Source of the DNA: an uncultured Akkermansia sp.
GTDB taxonomy: Bacteria; Verrucomicrobiota; Verrucomicrobiia; Verrucomicrobiales; Akkermansiaceae
Assembly: GCA_947588645.1 (NCBI GenBank)
Contig: CANPYO010000010.1
Coordinates: 1-38,074 of the forward strand
DNA length: 38,074 nt
Direction: 5' to 3'
Shown here: piece by piece, positions 29,685 through 38,074 of the stretch
Numbering within the stretch: the stretch's first letter is position 1
Layout of the letters: each line of letters opens with the position of its first letter
Position numbers and translations under genes: made by a program
The notes under the pieces: model-generated
Database searches by the model: none
What the model saw: the letters and a program-made list of their open reading frames with translations, nothing else
What the model was told of the DNA's origin: nothing

Positions 29685-31925
29685 ATGGATCCCCAAACAT
29701 TATTCTGGTTGGTACCGGCCGCATCGCTGATTGCGCTATTGTTTGCAGCAATATTTTTCTTCAACATGAAGAAAGCAGATGAAGGCACGGATAGGATGAA
29801 GGAAATAGCGGGCTATGTGCGAGAGGGCGCTATGGCTTACCTGAAGCAGCAATACAAGGTGGTAGCGATTTTCTTTGCTATCATTGCGGTGGTGTTTGGG
29901 GTGATGGCTTACTTCGGGTTGCAGAATAACATCGTGCCGGTCGCGTTCCTGACGGGCGGTATTTTCTCGGGGCTTGCGGGGTTCATTGGTATGAAGACGG
30001 CCACATACGCCTCCGGGCGTGTAGCCGAGGCGTGCCGCGATGAACACGATGGATTGAACCGCGGACTGAAGCTCGCTTTCCGTTCCGGTGCAGTGTTGGG
30101 GCTCACCGTGGTAGGCTTTGGTTTGCTGGATATTTCGGCGTGGTATCTCATCTTGGACAACACAGGCCTTGTGCAGGGAGAAGGAGTGAGCAAGTTGGTG
30201 GAGATTACCACGATTATGCTGACCTTCGGTATGGGCGCATCACTGCAGGCGCTCTTTGCACGCGTGGGCGGCGGCATCTACACGAAGGCGGCGGATGTGG
30301 GCGCAGACCTGGTAGGCAAGACTGAGTTCCACTTCAATGAGGACGATCCCCGCAACCCCGCCACCATTGCCGACAACGTGGGCGACAACGTGGGTGATGT
30401 GGCAGGCATGGGCGCGGACTTGTATGAATCTTACGCCGGGTCGATTTTGGCTTCCGCTGCATTGGGGGCAGCTGCCGTAGCGGCGGCACACGGTACTTAT
30501 GATCAGGGCATGCAGATGGTGATGGCGCCCATGATCATCGGTGCGGTTGGAGCCATTCTCTCTGTGCTGGGTATCTTCATTGTGCGCACGAAGCAGGGTG
30601 CGACGCAGAGTCAGCTGATGGCGGCTCTCAACCGCGGCATTAACTTCTCCGGCGTCTTGATTGCGCTCGCGGCTGCCGGGGTTCTCTACCTGTTGGGTAT
30701 TGAAAACTGGCTCGGTCTGTGGGGCTCGATTGTGATTGGTCTGGTGGTGGGCATCCTGATCGGCAAAGTCACAGAGTACTACACCTCCTTTGAGTACAAA
30801 CCCGTCAAGTTCATCGCGGAAAACGCCACGACGGGTCCCGCCACCGTCATCATTTCCGGTATCGGTGTGGGCATGATTTCCACGTGTTGGCCTGTACTCT
30901 TCATCGTTGCGGGTACCATCGGCGCGTACCTGTGCGCAGCCGGCGGACTTGAGTTTTCCTCTGCCAATCTGAGCATGGGGCTCTACGGCATCGGCATTGC
31001 TGCAGTCGGTATGCTTTCTACCCTCGGCCTCACGCTGGCCACGGATGCCTATGGTCCTATTTCCGACAACGCCGGCGGCAATGCCGAAATGAGCGGGCTG
31101 GGCGAGAGCGTGCGCTCCCGCACGGATGCGCTGGATGCTCTCGGCAACACCACGGCGGCTACCGGCAAGGGATTCGCGATCGGCTCTGCAGCACTTACCG
31201 CCCTTGCACTGCTCGCTTCCTACATCGAGGAGCTCAAGATTGCCGCTGGTCGTCTGGGCGACGCGGACATTACGCTGAGTCTCTTCAGTGGCCCTATCGG
31301 CAAGGGCGCGGAAGTTGCCACTTGGGATATCGCTACTTTCATGAACAAGTTTGAGGTGACGCTGATGAATCCGAAAGTGCTGCTGGGTATCTTCATCGGC
31401 GCCATGCTTTCCTTCCTCTTCTGCGGACTCACAATGAATGCTGTGGGACGCGCCGCCAAGCGTATGGTGGAGGAAGTGCGCAGCCAGCTTGCCGACAAGG
31501 ATGTGCTGGAGGGACGCAAGAAAGCGGACTATGCGCGTTGCGTAGGTATCTCCACGCAGGGCGCTCAGCGCGAGATGATCATCCCCTCGCTCATTGCTGT
31601 GGTGGTGCCGATCCTCACGGGCTTGTTCATGGGAGTGGCCGGTGTCTTTGGCCTGCTGGCGGGTGGTCTTGCCGGGGGCTTTGTACTGGCCGTGTTCATG
31701 GCAAACTCCGGCGGTGCCTGGGACAATGCCAAGAAGTTCATTGAAACCGGAGACGCGGCCTTCTGCGGCAAGCACACGCCAATCCATGACGCCTCCGTTG
31801 TGGGTGATACGGTCGGCGATCCTTTCAAGGACACCTCCGGTCCCTCGCTCAACATTCTCATCAAGCTCATGAGCATGGTGAGTATCGTTACGGCCGGGTT
31901 GAACATTGTGTTCTCCCTGCTGTGA
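29685..31925 (+). CDS. hppA: Membrane-bound pyrophosphatase (cation-pumping), K+-dependent type by motif
   Basis: DVGADLVGKTEFHFNEDDPRNPATIADNVGDNVGDVAGMGADLYESY and DAYGPISDNAGGNAEMSGL. GNTTAATGKG carries Ala where K+-independent enzymes carry Lys (GNTTKA). Confidence 0.96.
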   Translation: MDPQTLFWLVPAASLIALLFAAIFFFNMKKADEGTDRMKEIAGYVREGAMAYLKQQYKVVAIFFAIIAVVFGVMAYFGLQNNIVPVAFLTGGIFSGLAGFIGMKTATYASGRVAEACRDEHDGLNRGLKLAFRSGAVLGLTVVGFGLLDISAWYLILDNTGLVQGEGVSKLVEITTIMLTFGMGASLQALFARVGGGIYTKAADVGADLVGKTEFHFNEDDPRNPATIADNVGDNVGDVAGMGADLYESYAGSILASAALGAAAVAAAHGTYDQGMQMVMAPMIIGAVGAILSVLGIFIVRTKQGATQSQLMAALNRGINFSGVLIALAAAGVLYLLGIENWLGLWGSIVIGLVVGILIGKVTEYYTSFEYKPVKFIAENATTGPATVIISGIGVGMISTCWPVLFIVAGTIGAYLCAAGGLEFSSANLSMGLYGIGIAAVGMLSTLGLTLATDAYGPISDNAGGNAEMSGLGESVRSRTDALDALGNTTAATGKGFAIGSAALTALALLASYIEELKIAAGRLGDADITLSLFSGPIGKGAEVATWDIATFMNKFEVTLMNPKVLLGIFIGAMLSFLFCGLTMNAVGRAAKRMVEEVRSQLADKDVLEGRKKADYARCVGISTQGAQREMIIPSLIAVVVPILTGLFMGVAGVFGLLAGGLAGGFVLAVFMANSGGAWDNAKKFIETGDAAFCGKHTPIHDASVVGDTVGDPFKDTSGPSLNILIKLMSMVSIVTAGLNIVFSLL

Positions 31926-31949
31926 GAACAGCGCCAATTTCTTTGCAGA

Positions 31950-31979
31950 AGGGGTGGCCATAAGGTCGCCCCTTTTTTT
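31950..31979 (+). terminator. Rho-independent terminator of hppA
   Basis: AGGGGTGGCC-ATAA-GGTCGCCCCT followed by TTTTTT, 25 nt after the stop codon. Confidence 0.85.
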
Positions 31980-32115
31980 GCAACTTTAAACAGAGAAAAT
32001 ACTTTTATTGGCTTATATCCACATTTATACAATATCATAGATTATCATAACAAGCAGTCATCATGATGATAGATCTAGAGGAATCTTCGCATACGTTAAT
32101 GATCCGAAAAAAATC

Positions 32116-32185
32116 TGCGCAACGCGCACGTTATCAATAAATCGTACATCGTAAATTGGCAACTGCATTTTCTAATGCGGTTGTC
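32116..32185 (+). repeat. Composite tag/hairpin element: mini-hairpin TGCGC-AAC-GCGCA, tag ATCGTACATCGTAAAT, hairpin GGCAACTGCATT-TTCT-AATGCGGTTGTC
   Basis: 12-bp stem with two G-U pairs (32158-32185); same TTCT loop and stem end as 1218-1245 but a different inner stem. Confidence 0.8.
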
Positions 32186-32194
32186 TTGGGATGT

Positions 32195-33202
32195 TTAGTT
32201 GACAAGCAGGGAATCCTCGTGGTGGTATACGCCTTCCATCGCGATGTAGCGAGTGCGTAGCAACTCGGCAGAGCGATGACCCATTTCGAGCTGCAGTTCG
32301 GCGTAGTTGCGAAAGGTGGCGAGGTGGTGCGTGGCGAAAGTGTGACGCAGGACATCCGGTTGCCATGCGGTGAAGCCGGCTTCGTGGTGCAGGAGTGTTT
32401 GGAGCCGTCTCCAGTTCGGTGGACAGATTCGTTCAGCATCGGGGCGGCGGATGCGCTGCAGGATGCGTGCCAGTGGTGGGAAGATGGTAACGTGGCGTGC
32501 GCCGCCGGTCTTGCTGTGGCGCGGTGCGATAAGAATCCTGCCGTTTTCAAGCTGCACGTCGCCCCAGCACAGCCGCTCCACTTCGTTGGGGCGTACGCCG
32601 GCATAGAGCATGATAGCCAGTGGTGCGAGACAAGAGCCGCCATTGAACGTCTCGGCGGTGTGCATCAAACGTGTGAGTTCCTCTTTGCTGAGGATGCTGA
32701 TGCTCTTTTCTCGGATATGAGGCACAGGGATGCTGCGTATCGGGTTTTCGGAGCACCAACCGCGACGTTTGGCTGTGCTGAATACACTGCTGAGCGCCAC
32801 GCGTGCCTTCTTGCGTTGGCTTGGTGTGGTATATGCCCTCTCCAGCCATGCGGCGCATTCCTCGCTGCGTATGCTGCGCACACGTCGCAACTTCACCTGC
32901 GGACACTCGCGCATCAGTCGTCTCATCGCTTGCCGAAAGTCACTCTGCGTGCGCGCCCGTCTCTCCTTTTTCTCCTCCGCTGCTGCTTCTACCGCCTGTG
33001 CAAAACTCACCGTTCGCCGGTTGCGTTTCATTTCCTGCTCTCCCAGCTCCAGGCAGCGTTCCGCTCGCCGCAATTTGCCTCCTCCTCGCTTCAGCCCCTC
33101 TTGCACAAAGTGCATCACTTCATGCGCTTGTACTTTGATGGATCTCATCATGATAATGAGCGCTCGCTCTTCCTCAGTTATGTTCTTGCTTTCTTCTTTC
33201 AT
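32195..33202 (-). CDS. Tyrosine recombinase/phage-type integrase (XerC/XerD-like)
   Basis: Catalytic box pattern: YAGVRPNEVERL (R), DVLRHTFATHHL (HxxR-like), MGHRSAELLRTRYI (H...Y). Strong Shine-Dalgarno AGGAG ahead of the ATG. Confidence 0.92.
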   Translation of the reverse strand: MKEESKNITEEERALIIMMRSIKVQAHEVMHFVQEGLKRGGGKLRRAERCLELGEQEMKRNRRTVSFAQAVEAAAEEKKERRARTQSDFRQAMRRLMRECPQVKLRRVRSIRSEECAAWLERAYTTPSQRKKARVALSSVFSTAKRRGWCSENPIRSIPVPHIREKSISILSKEELTRLMHTAETFNGGSCLAPLAIMLYAGVRPNEVERLCWGDVQLENGRILIAPRHSKTGGARHVTIFPPLARILQRIRRPDAERICPPNWRRLQTLLHHEAGFTAWQPDVLRHTFATHHLATFRNYAELQLEMGHRSAELLRTRYIAMEGVYHHEDSLLVN

Positions 33203-33229
33203 TTGTTCTCCTTTTTTTCTTTTGCTCTG

Positions 33230-33244
33230 CGTTTTTCAAATACG
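33230..33244. promoter_or_regulatory. Palindrome-like site CGTTTTTCAAATACG
   Basis: 14/15 match to the perfect palindrome (allowing its centre base) at 33406-33420 read in reverse complement; lies in the integrase-autotransporter intergenic region. Confidence 0.4.
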
Positions 33245-33405
33245 CGTGTCAACACTTATTTTTCACGCAATGAAGGATTTTCTCCATGATAAAATTGGCA
33301 TCCAAAACGTTTCATGCTTGCTTCGTATGATTCCATGGTGAAAATGGGTTCTACTGATGGCCAACACCGATGTTCGCATATTAATGATTTAGATAAGGTT
33401 TTCCA

Positions 33406-33420
33406 CGTATTTGAAATACG
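33406..33420. promoter_or_regulatory. Perfect palindrome CGTATTT-G-AAATACG
   Basis: 7-bp arms around one base, upstream of the second autotransporter. Confidence 0.5.
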
Positions 33421-33520
33421 TACACTTTCGACCGCCCATGAAAACATATACTCACGACGAGTGTCTGTTTTGCTGACCAGTTTTAAGTAACGATCTGTGA
33501 ATTAAGCCTTTACTTCAATT

Positions 33521-36500
33521 ATGAAACTACATTTACCTGTTAAATTACGTGCCGCTCTACTTGCCGTTTTGCTCTGTTCTCCCATGGCTATGGGAAACGT
33601 CAAGGTCTATCAAGGCGTGAATGACGATGGTACCGGGGGAATGGAAGTGATACCTGTGGACGGCAAAATCGATATCATGAATGATTATTGGAGTCTTCTC
33701 GGAGATGTTGTGATTACAGTGGATGGAGAAACTACAGGGGGTGATGGATTAACCGCCCTGACATATCATGGAAACATGGAAAATTGCCGTACAACAATCA
33801 CCGTAGAATCTGGTGGAACGTTCACCTGTCAAAGCGGTTCAATGATAGGAACTGCAACTGCTTATGCTTCTCTTCCAATTGAAAGTGAAACAATTTTTAA
33901 CGTTTCCGGCGGGACAGTAGATCTCGGAAGTGTTGGAGTCGGTGTTGTGTCCGATGATGCTGCAAATGCTCGTTCATCTGTCATTTTCAATATTTCAGAA
34001 AATGGACAGGTCCTTTCGTCTAGCAGCTCGATCGGTGGGATAAACGGTGATTCCTCCAACCATTCCGAGGTAACAATGAACCTGACATCTGGAGGAAAAT
34101 TGAAAATTGGAAGCACTACGTTCGGAGGCAAGTTTGGTCTTGTTGAAAACACGGACTCCTCAAGTGTTGTGACTATATCGGTGGATGGGGAGAATTCTTC
34201 TGTTGAGTTAGGTGCTCCAAGCATTGGTAATGTCTCAGCAGCGAACAGTACGAGCGTTGTGGATATTGACGTAACGCAGCACGGTAGTTTTAAACTATTG
34301 TCCAACGCAAAGAGCAGCCTAGATAGTAACCCCTCCGGTAGTATAGGTACGGTAAGCTCTGCTGATAGTCATTCCGATGTTTACATCACGGTTGCGGGAG
34401 AAGGATCCCTTTTTGAGATCGCATCTTATTGGCAAACGATTGGTACGGTTTCGACCAGCAAGGGCGGGGTTCAGCATTTGGGAAGCTCAACGACAAAGAT
34501 TGAGGTCAGAGAGGGCGGCGTATTCACTCACAAAATGGGGGATGTGGGGCTAAACAAGAGTACTGCTGCAACTCCGAAAGGAGGTTCTGCTGCCACAACT
34601 GAGTTGATGCTCACCGTGGATGGTGGCACATACAATATGGGATTTTGCGATGATCGTCAGGGTTCTCATTTGGGCGGCGTTGGAACACCAGCGACTGACA
34701 TACACGGAAAAAATACAACGGAGATCTATGTTCAGAACAAGGGGCAGTTCAATTTCAAGGCAAAACGTGGATATATCGGTGCGTCGTACAATGACGGTTC
34801 GGATGTAACGCTCAATATATTCCTCGACAAGGGAGGAGTTTTTTCTTTCGAGAGGTACGAGGATGACGACACTCAATCCCAGGTTGAAACCCACATTGGG
34901 TACGCCTGCGGGGGAAATGTGAATCTCACGTTGGATGTGGGAGCCGATAGCCAGTTCAATGTCCTTCCGCAGAGTAAGGCGCAGCAGATAGACCAAAGCA
35001 TAGGTGCCGCACAAGCATACCTGAATACAACGAGTGAGGTATCTGCAAATGTGGATATCTATCTGCACGACGGTGGAACGATGGACTTCCGGCCGACAAC
35101 TATTACAAGTTTCTCAAAAGTTCATTTCGCCGGCATAGGAATTTCTTATGGCAAGAGTGATAAGAAAGTGTCTGCAACTACCTCTATCACTGTGGGAAAC
35201 AAGGATCAGCAAACAGAGACGGAGGGTATGAGCGAAGGCACTGCCAGTACGTTTAATTTCGGAGGTGGGGATATAGGACTGGCGTGGGTTTCAGGTGATG
35301 GGAAGGTAGAAAATACGACAGCTATCACCGTAAACGAAGGTGGAACCTTCACGATGACTGGTGGACGGCTTGGCTATGTCAATGTTTCCTCAGCTGGCAA
35401 AGGTACAGTTAAGCAGGATCTCTCCCTCACGCTGAATGGCGGGGATATGATGATTACGGGAGGGAGCATTCTCGCTTCAGAAGCGGGACGCACTGCGGGC
35501 ACGAGTGAAAGAACAGCGTCGATCGAGCTCTCCGGTGATTCGGTCCTCACCATCGGCAAGGATGTGACGATTGGAGATGTGAAGTTTGATATTACCATGC
35601 ACGGCGGTACACTTGCCGGGGAAGGCATCAGTAAGTTGAAGGGAGACGTCTCCATTGATACAGGGGAAGGTTTCACGGGTACGATCGGTCTGGGGGGTAT
35701 CGGAGCAGAGAAGATCACGAGTATCAAGATCAATAATGGCGATATAGCGATCGTTGATATTGGAACAGGAACTCTGACCTTGGACACAGAAGATATACTT
35801 ACCGTCGGGGAAAAGAATGTTTGGGAAGGAAAGGGTGTTTCGGACGCCCCCGAGGAAAAGCAGGCTCTTCTTCAGTTCAAGGCCACAGAATCAGGCAGTC
35901 CGAGCGAGGGGTGTATCGTGGACGTGAACGGGAAGATTACCCTGAATTTCGACGGTCAATATTTGGCTACACAAAAAGATGAAGATGGTACCGTCACCTT
36001 GAGGGTGTGGATCACGAATGGGAAATTGGCAGGCGAGGAAGAGACAGCTGCCGATTGGGCAAAGAACCATTTTACAATCGGTACTGGCTGGGGTTTAGAG
36101 GTAACAAGCTATGATGCAGCCCAGGGCATGCTCATATTGGAAGGAACGAGTACTGTGTGGGTTGCCACTGTGGATGGAGACGACGGGAACAGCCACGCAG
36201 CAGCTGATGCAAGTGACCTTGGGAAGTATACGAAGGTGATCGTGGATGAGGGTACCACGTTCACAGCGGATGGAGACGCGACGATCAGGCAACTGGAGGG
36301 ACAAAATGGAAGTCAGCTTAGCTTGGTGAAGAGAGTGGGAATTGAGAGCGCTACGATCACGCTGGAGAACATCGATATGAAGGGATCGCCTGGAACGGGT
36401 GACACCGTATTCGATGGCTCCATCACTGCGGGGGAAGGCGTGAATCTGAGGAAGACCGGGGATGCGAGCCTCACGGTGCAGGGGACTTTGCAAGCCAGGG

Positions 36501-38074
36501 GGGATGTGAGCATCGAAGCCGGTGGACTTGTGCTGGAGGGTGACAACAACACGGTTGCGGGAGCGCTCAGCATGGGAGCGGAAGGGAGGTTGCAAGTGAA
36601 ACAGGCGCTCACGCTTTCCGGGACGAGTCATTTAACCGCCGGCACCATCACCGGCTCCGGCACCTTGACTGTGGCGGGAGGCGGGGAACTCAGCATCGAA
36701 GCTGATTCTGAATGGATCCTGGAAGTTTCCGATATCCATATCGCGGGTACATTGTCACAAAAAAAGAGCCCGATTACTGCAGAGAATATCGTGGTGCAAG
36801 CCGGCGGCAAATGGACCCAAGAGAGTGATGCCAATTATAACCCTAGCGACAAAAAGTGGGTTGATCAGTTAACCCGGACCGAGGTCGGGCAAAGCATCGG
36901 AGTGGAGAACACCGGCACCGTTGAGCAAAAAGGGACGAGTGTTTCCGCAGATACAATCACTGTGGCGGGGACATGGACTCAGGACAAGGTCACGCTCACA
37001 GACGAGAGCGTTGCACAAACTTGGTATAAAAATCATGACGTACATGCGGAGACACGTGCCAACAGCATCGTGGTGCAGGCTGGCGGCAACTACAACCTCA
37101 TGGATGGCGCCATCTCTGCTTTGGGTGGTGCTGGCGATGAACCCGGGACGCTGGATTTGCAAGTGAGCGGCACCTTCACGATGAGCGATGGAGACGTCGC
37201 CAAGGGAGGAAATGCGAGCATTACCGTGGAGCATGGGGGAGTGTTCAATATGAATGGTTCTGGGAATATTGCCTGCGTAGATGGTGAAAGGGATCCCCGA
37301 GCCGAGATCAGTATCCAAGGTGGAGATTTCACTCTATCCGGCGACTCTTCCATCGGGAACGTGGGTACATACCCATGGGATCCGAAATCCCCTTGCACGA
37401 GTACTGTGATTATTGAGATCACTGAAGACGGTGGCAATTTCACCCTTTCAGGGAATGGCCAGATCGGTATCGCAAGTGGTTACGGGGACACGTCCGACAT
37501 CACTATCAATGTGAAGGGGGGAAAATTCCTGGTTCAAAATGATAACAGCACACAGAGCAGTCTTGGAGAGGTGCAGCAAGCCAGCGATGCAGATTGTACC
37601 AACAAAGTTGAAATTGGAATCAACGTCACCGGCAATGGACAATTCGTCCTGGCAGAGGGAGGGATAGGTTGCGCCGACTTTACTTCCAGTGCGAATGGAC
37701 AATGCTCTGCAAGTACGGACATCACCGTTGCGGACTCAGGCGTCTTTAAGATGGAAGGCGGTAATCTCGGGTGCAAGCTTAGCGACAGTGCATCACTCTC
37801 GACGGCTCTTCATATTGCGTTGCGCAATCAGGGTGAAATGCAGATCTCAGGTGGAAAAGTTGGCGAAGGAGCCTCGTTGGATCTGAGCGATGATGCGGTT
37901 CTGACGCAGACAGGAGGAGAGATTGCCAAAGGCACGTTTACGCTCAGCGATGGCGCAAAACTGACGCAGAGCAAAGGAACAATCAACGGAGGCTCCATCA
38001 CACTGAACGGCAGTGCAAGCTTGACACAGAGTGGCGCCGGGACAATCAGCGGCAGCTCCATTACACTGAGCGGC
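33521..38074 (+). CDS. Second giant autotransporter-type/beta-solenoid surface protein, 5' part (runs off the right edge)
   Basis: ATG at 33521 encodes MKLHLPVKLRAALLAVLLCSPMAMGNVKVYQG..., open for 1518 codons to the window end. Gly/Thr/Ser-rich solenoid repeats (TVESGGTFTCQSGSMIG...). Absent from the ORF track because it has no stop in the window. Confidence 0.88.
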   Translation, partial: MKLHLPVKLRAALLAVLLCSPMAMGNVKVYQGVNDDGTGGMEVIPVDGKIDIMNDYWSLLGDVVITVDGETTGGDGLTALTYHGNMENCRTTITVESGGTFTCQSGSMIGTATAYASLPIESETIFNVSGGTVDLGSVGVGVVSDDAANARSSVIFNISENGQVLSSSSSIGGINGDSSNHSEVTMNLTSGGKLKIGSTTFGGKFGLVENTDSSSVVTISVDGENSSVELGAPSIGNVSAANSTSVVDIDVTQHGSFKLLSNAKSSLDSNPSGSIGTVSSADSHSDVYITVAGEGSLFEIASYWQTIGTVSTSKGGVQHLGSSTTKIEVREGGVFTHKMGDVGLNKSTAATPKGGSAATTELMLTVDGGTYNMGFCDDRQGSHLGGVGTPATDIHGKNTTEIYVQNKGQFNFKAKRGYIGASYNDGSDVTLNIFLDKGGVFSFERYEDDDTQSQVETHIGYACGGNVNLTLDVGADSQFNVLPQSKAQQIDQSIGAAQAYLNTTSEVSANVDIYLHDGGTMDFRPTTITSFSKVHFAGIGISYGKSDKKVSATTSITVGNKDQQTETEGMSEGTASTFNFGGGDIGLAWVSGDGKVENTTAITVNEGGTFTMTGGRLGYVNVSSAGKGTVKQDLSLTLNGGDMMITGGSILASEAGRTAGTSERTASIELSGDSVLTIGKDVTIGDVKFDITMHGGTLAGEGISKLKGDVSIDTGEGFTGTIGLGGIGAEKITSIKINNGDIAIVDIGTGTLTLDTEDILTVGEKNVWEGKGVSDAPEEKQALLQFKATESGSPSEGCIVDVNGKITLNFDGQYLATQKDEDGTVTLRVWITNGKLAGEEETAADWAKNHFTIGTGWGLEVTSYDAAQGMLILEGTSTVWVATVDGDDGNSHAAADASDLGKYTKVIVDEGTTFTADGDATIRQLEGQNGSQLSLVKRVGIESATITLENIDMKGSPGTGDTVFDGSITAGEGVNLRKTGDASLTVQGTLQARGDVSIEAGGLVLEGDNNTVAGALSMGAEGRLQVKQALTLSGTSHLTAGTITGSGTLTVAGGGELSIEADSEWILEVSDIHIAGTLSQKKSPITAENIVVQAGGKWTQESDANYNPSDKKWVDQLTRTEVGQSIGVENTGTVEQKGTSVSADTITVAGTWTQDKVTLTDESVAQTWYKNHDVHAETRANSIVVQAGGNYNLMDGAISALGGAGDEPGTLDLQVSGTFTMSDGDVAKGGNASITVEHGGVFNMNGSGNIACVDGERDPRAEISIQGGDFTLSGDSSIGNVGTYPWDPKSPCTSTVIIEITEDGGNFTLSGNGQIGIASGYGDTSDITINVKGGKFLVQNDNSTQSSLGEVQQASDADCTNKVEIGINVTGNGQFVLAEGGIGCADFTSSANGQCSASTDITVADSGVFKMEGGNLGCKLSDSASLSTALHIALRNQGEMQISGGKVGEGASLDLSDDAVLTQTGGEIAKGTFTLSDGAKLTQSKGTINGGSITLNGSASLTQSGAGTISGSSITLSG

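Noticed and set aside
30240-31961. 573-aa minus-strand ORF
   Set aside because: Antisense shadow of hppA; His/Arg-rich composition typical of reverse-frame translation.
32276-33289. 337-aa plus-strand ORF
   Set aside because: Antisense to the tyrosine recombinase, which retains the full catalytic pattern and an SD.

Overview
The window looks like a Verrucomicrobiota chromosome segment, probably Akkermansia-related. That assignment is inferred from gene content and the MKLHLPxxLR autotransporter leader; no database search was run. Recognisable single-copy genes: a HAD-type phosphatase (-), an isolated nuoB-nuoC pair, a small RNase III-like protein, ComEC with a degenerate C-terminal domain, tRNA-Leu(UAA) (-), a membrane protein of unknown function (-), ileS-lspA-DUF1573-like-murA, hppA and a tyrosine recombinase (-). 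Two very large autotransporter-type genes dominate the window. One is complete (about 5067 aa, 5460..20663) and contains duplicated modules of about 1.6 kb. The second starts at 33521 and runs open off the right edge; it is missing from the supplied ORF track because it has no stop codon in the window. The strongest unexplained signal is intergenic: about 14 copies of a tag built from 7-nt units TCGTA(A/C)A. Many copies are preceded by a GC-rich mini-hairpin and followed by a hairpin whose stem sequence differs between copies while pairing is kept. Two full copies sit directly upstream of TTGACA-N17-TATNNT promoters whose -10 boxes end 8-10 nt before the ATG (ileS, nuoB), so those mRNAs may be leaderless. 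A second, unrelated interspersed repeat of about 70-95 bp has four copies, and a hairpin mosaic of about 200 bp is duplicated on either side of the tRNA-Leu.
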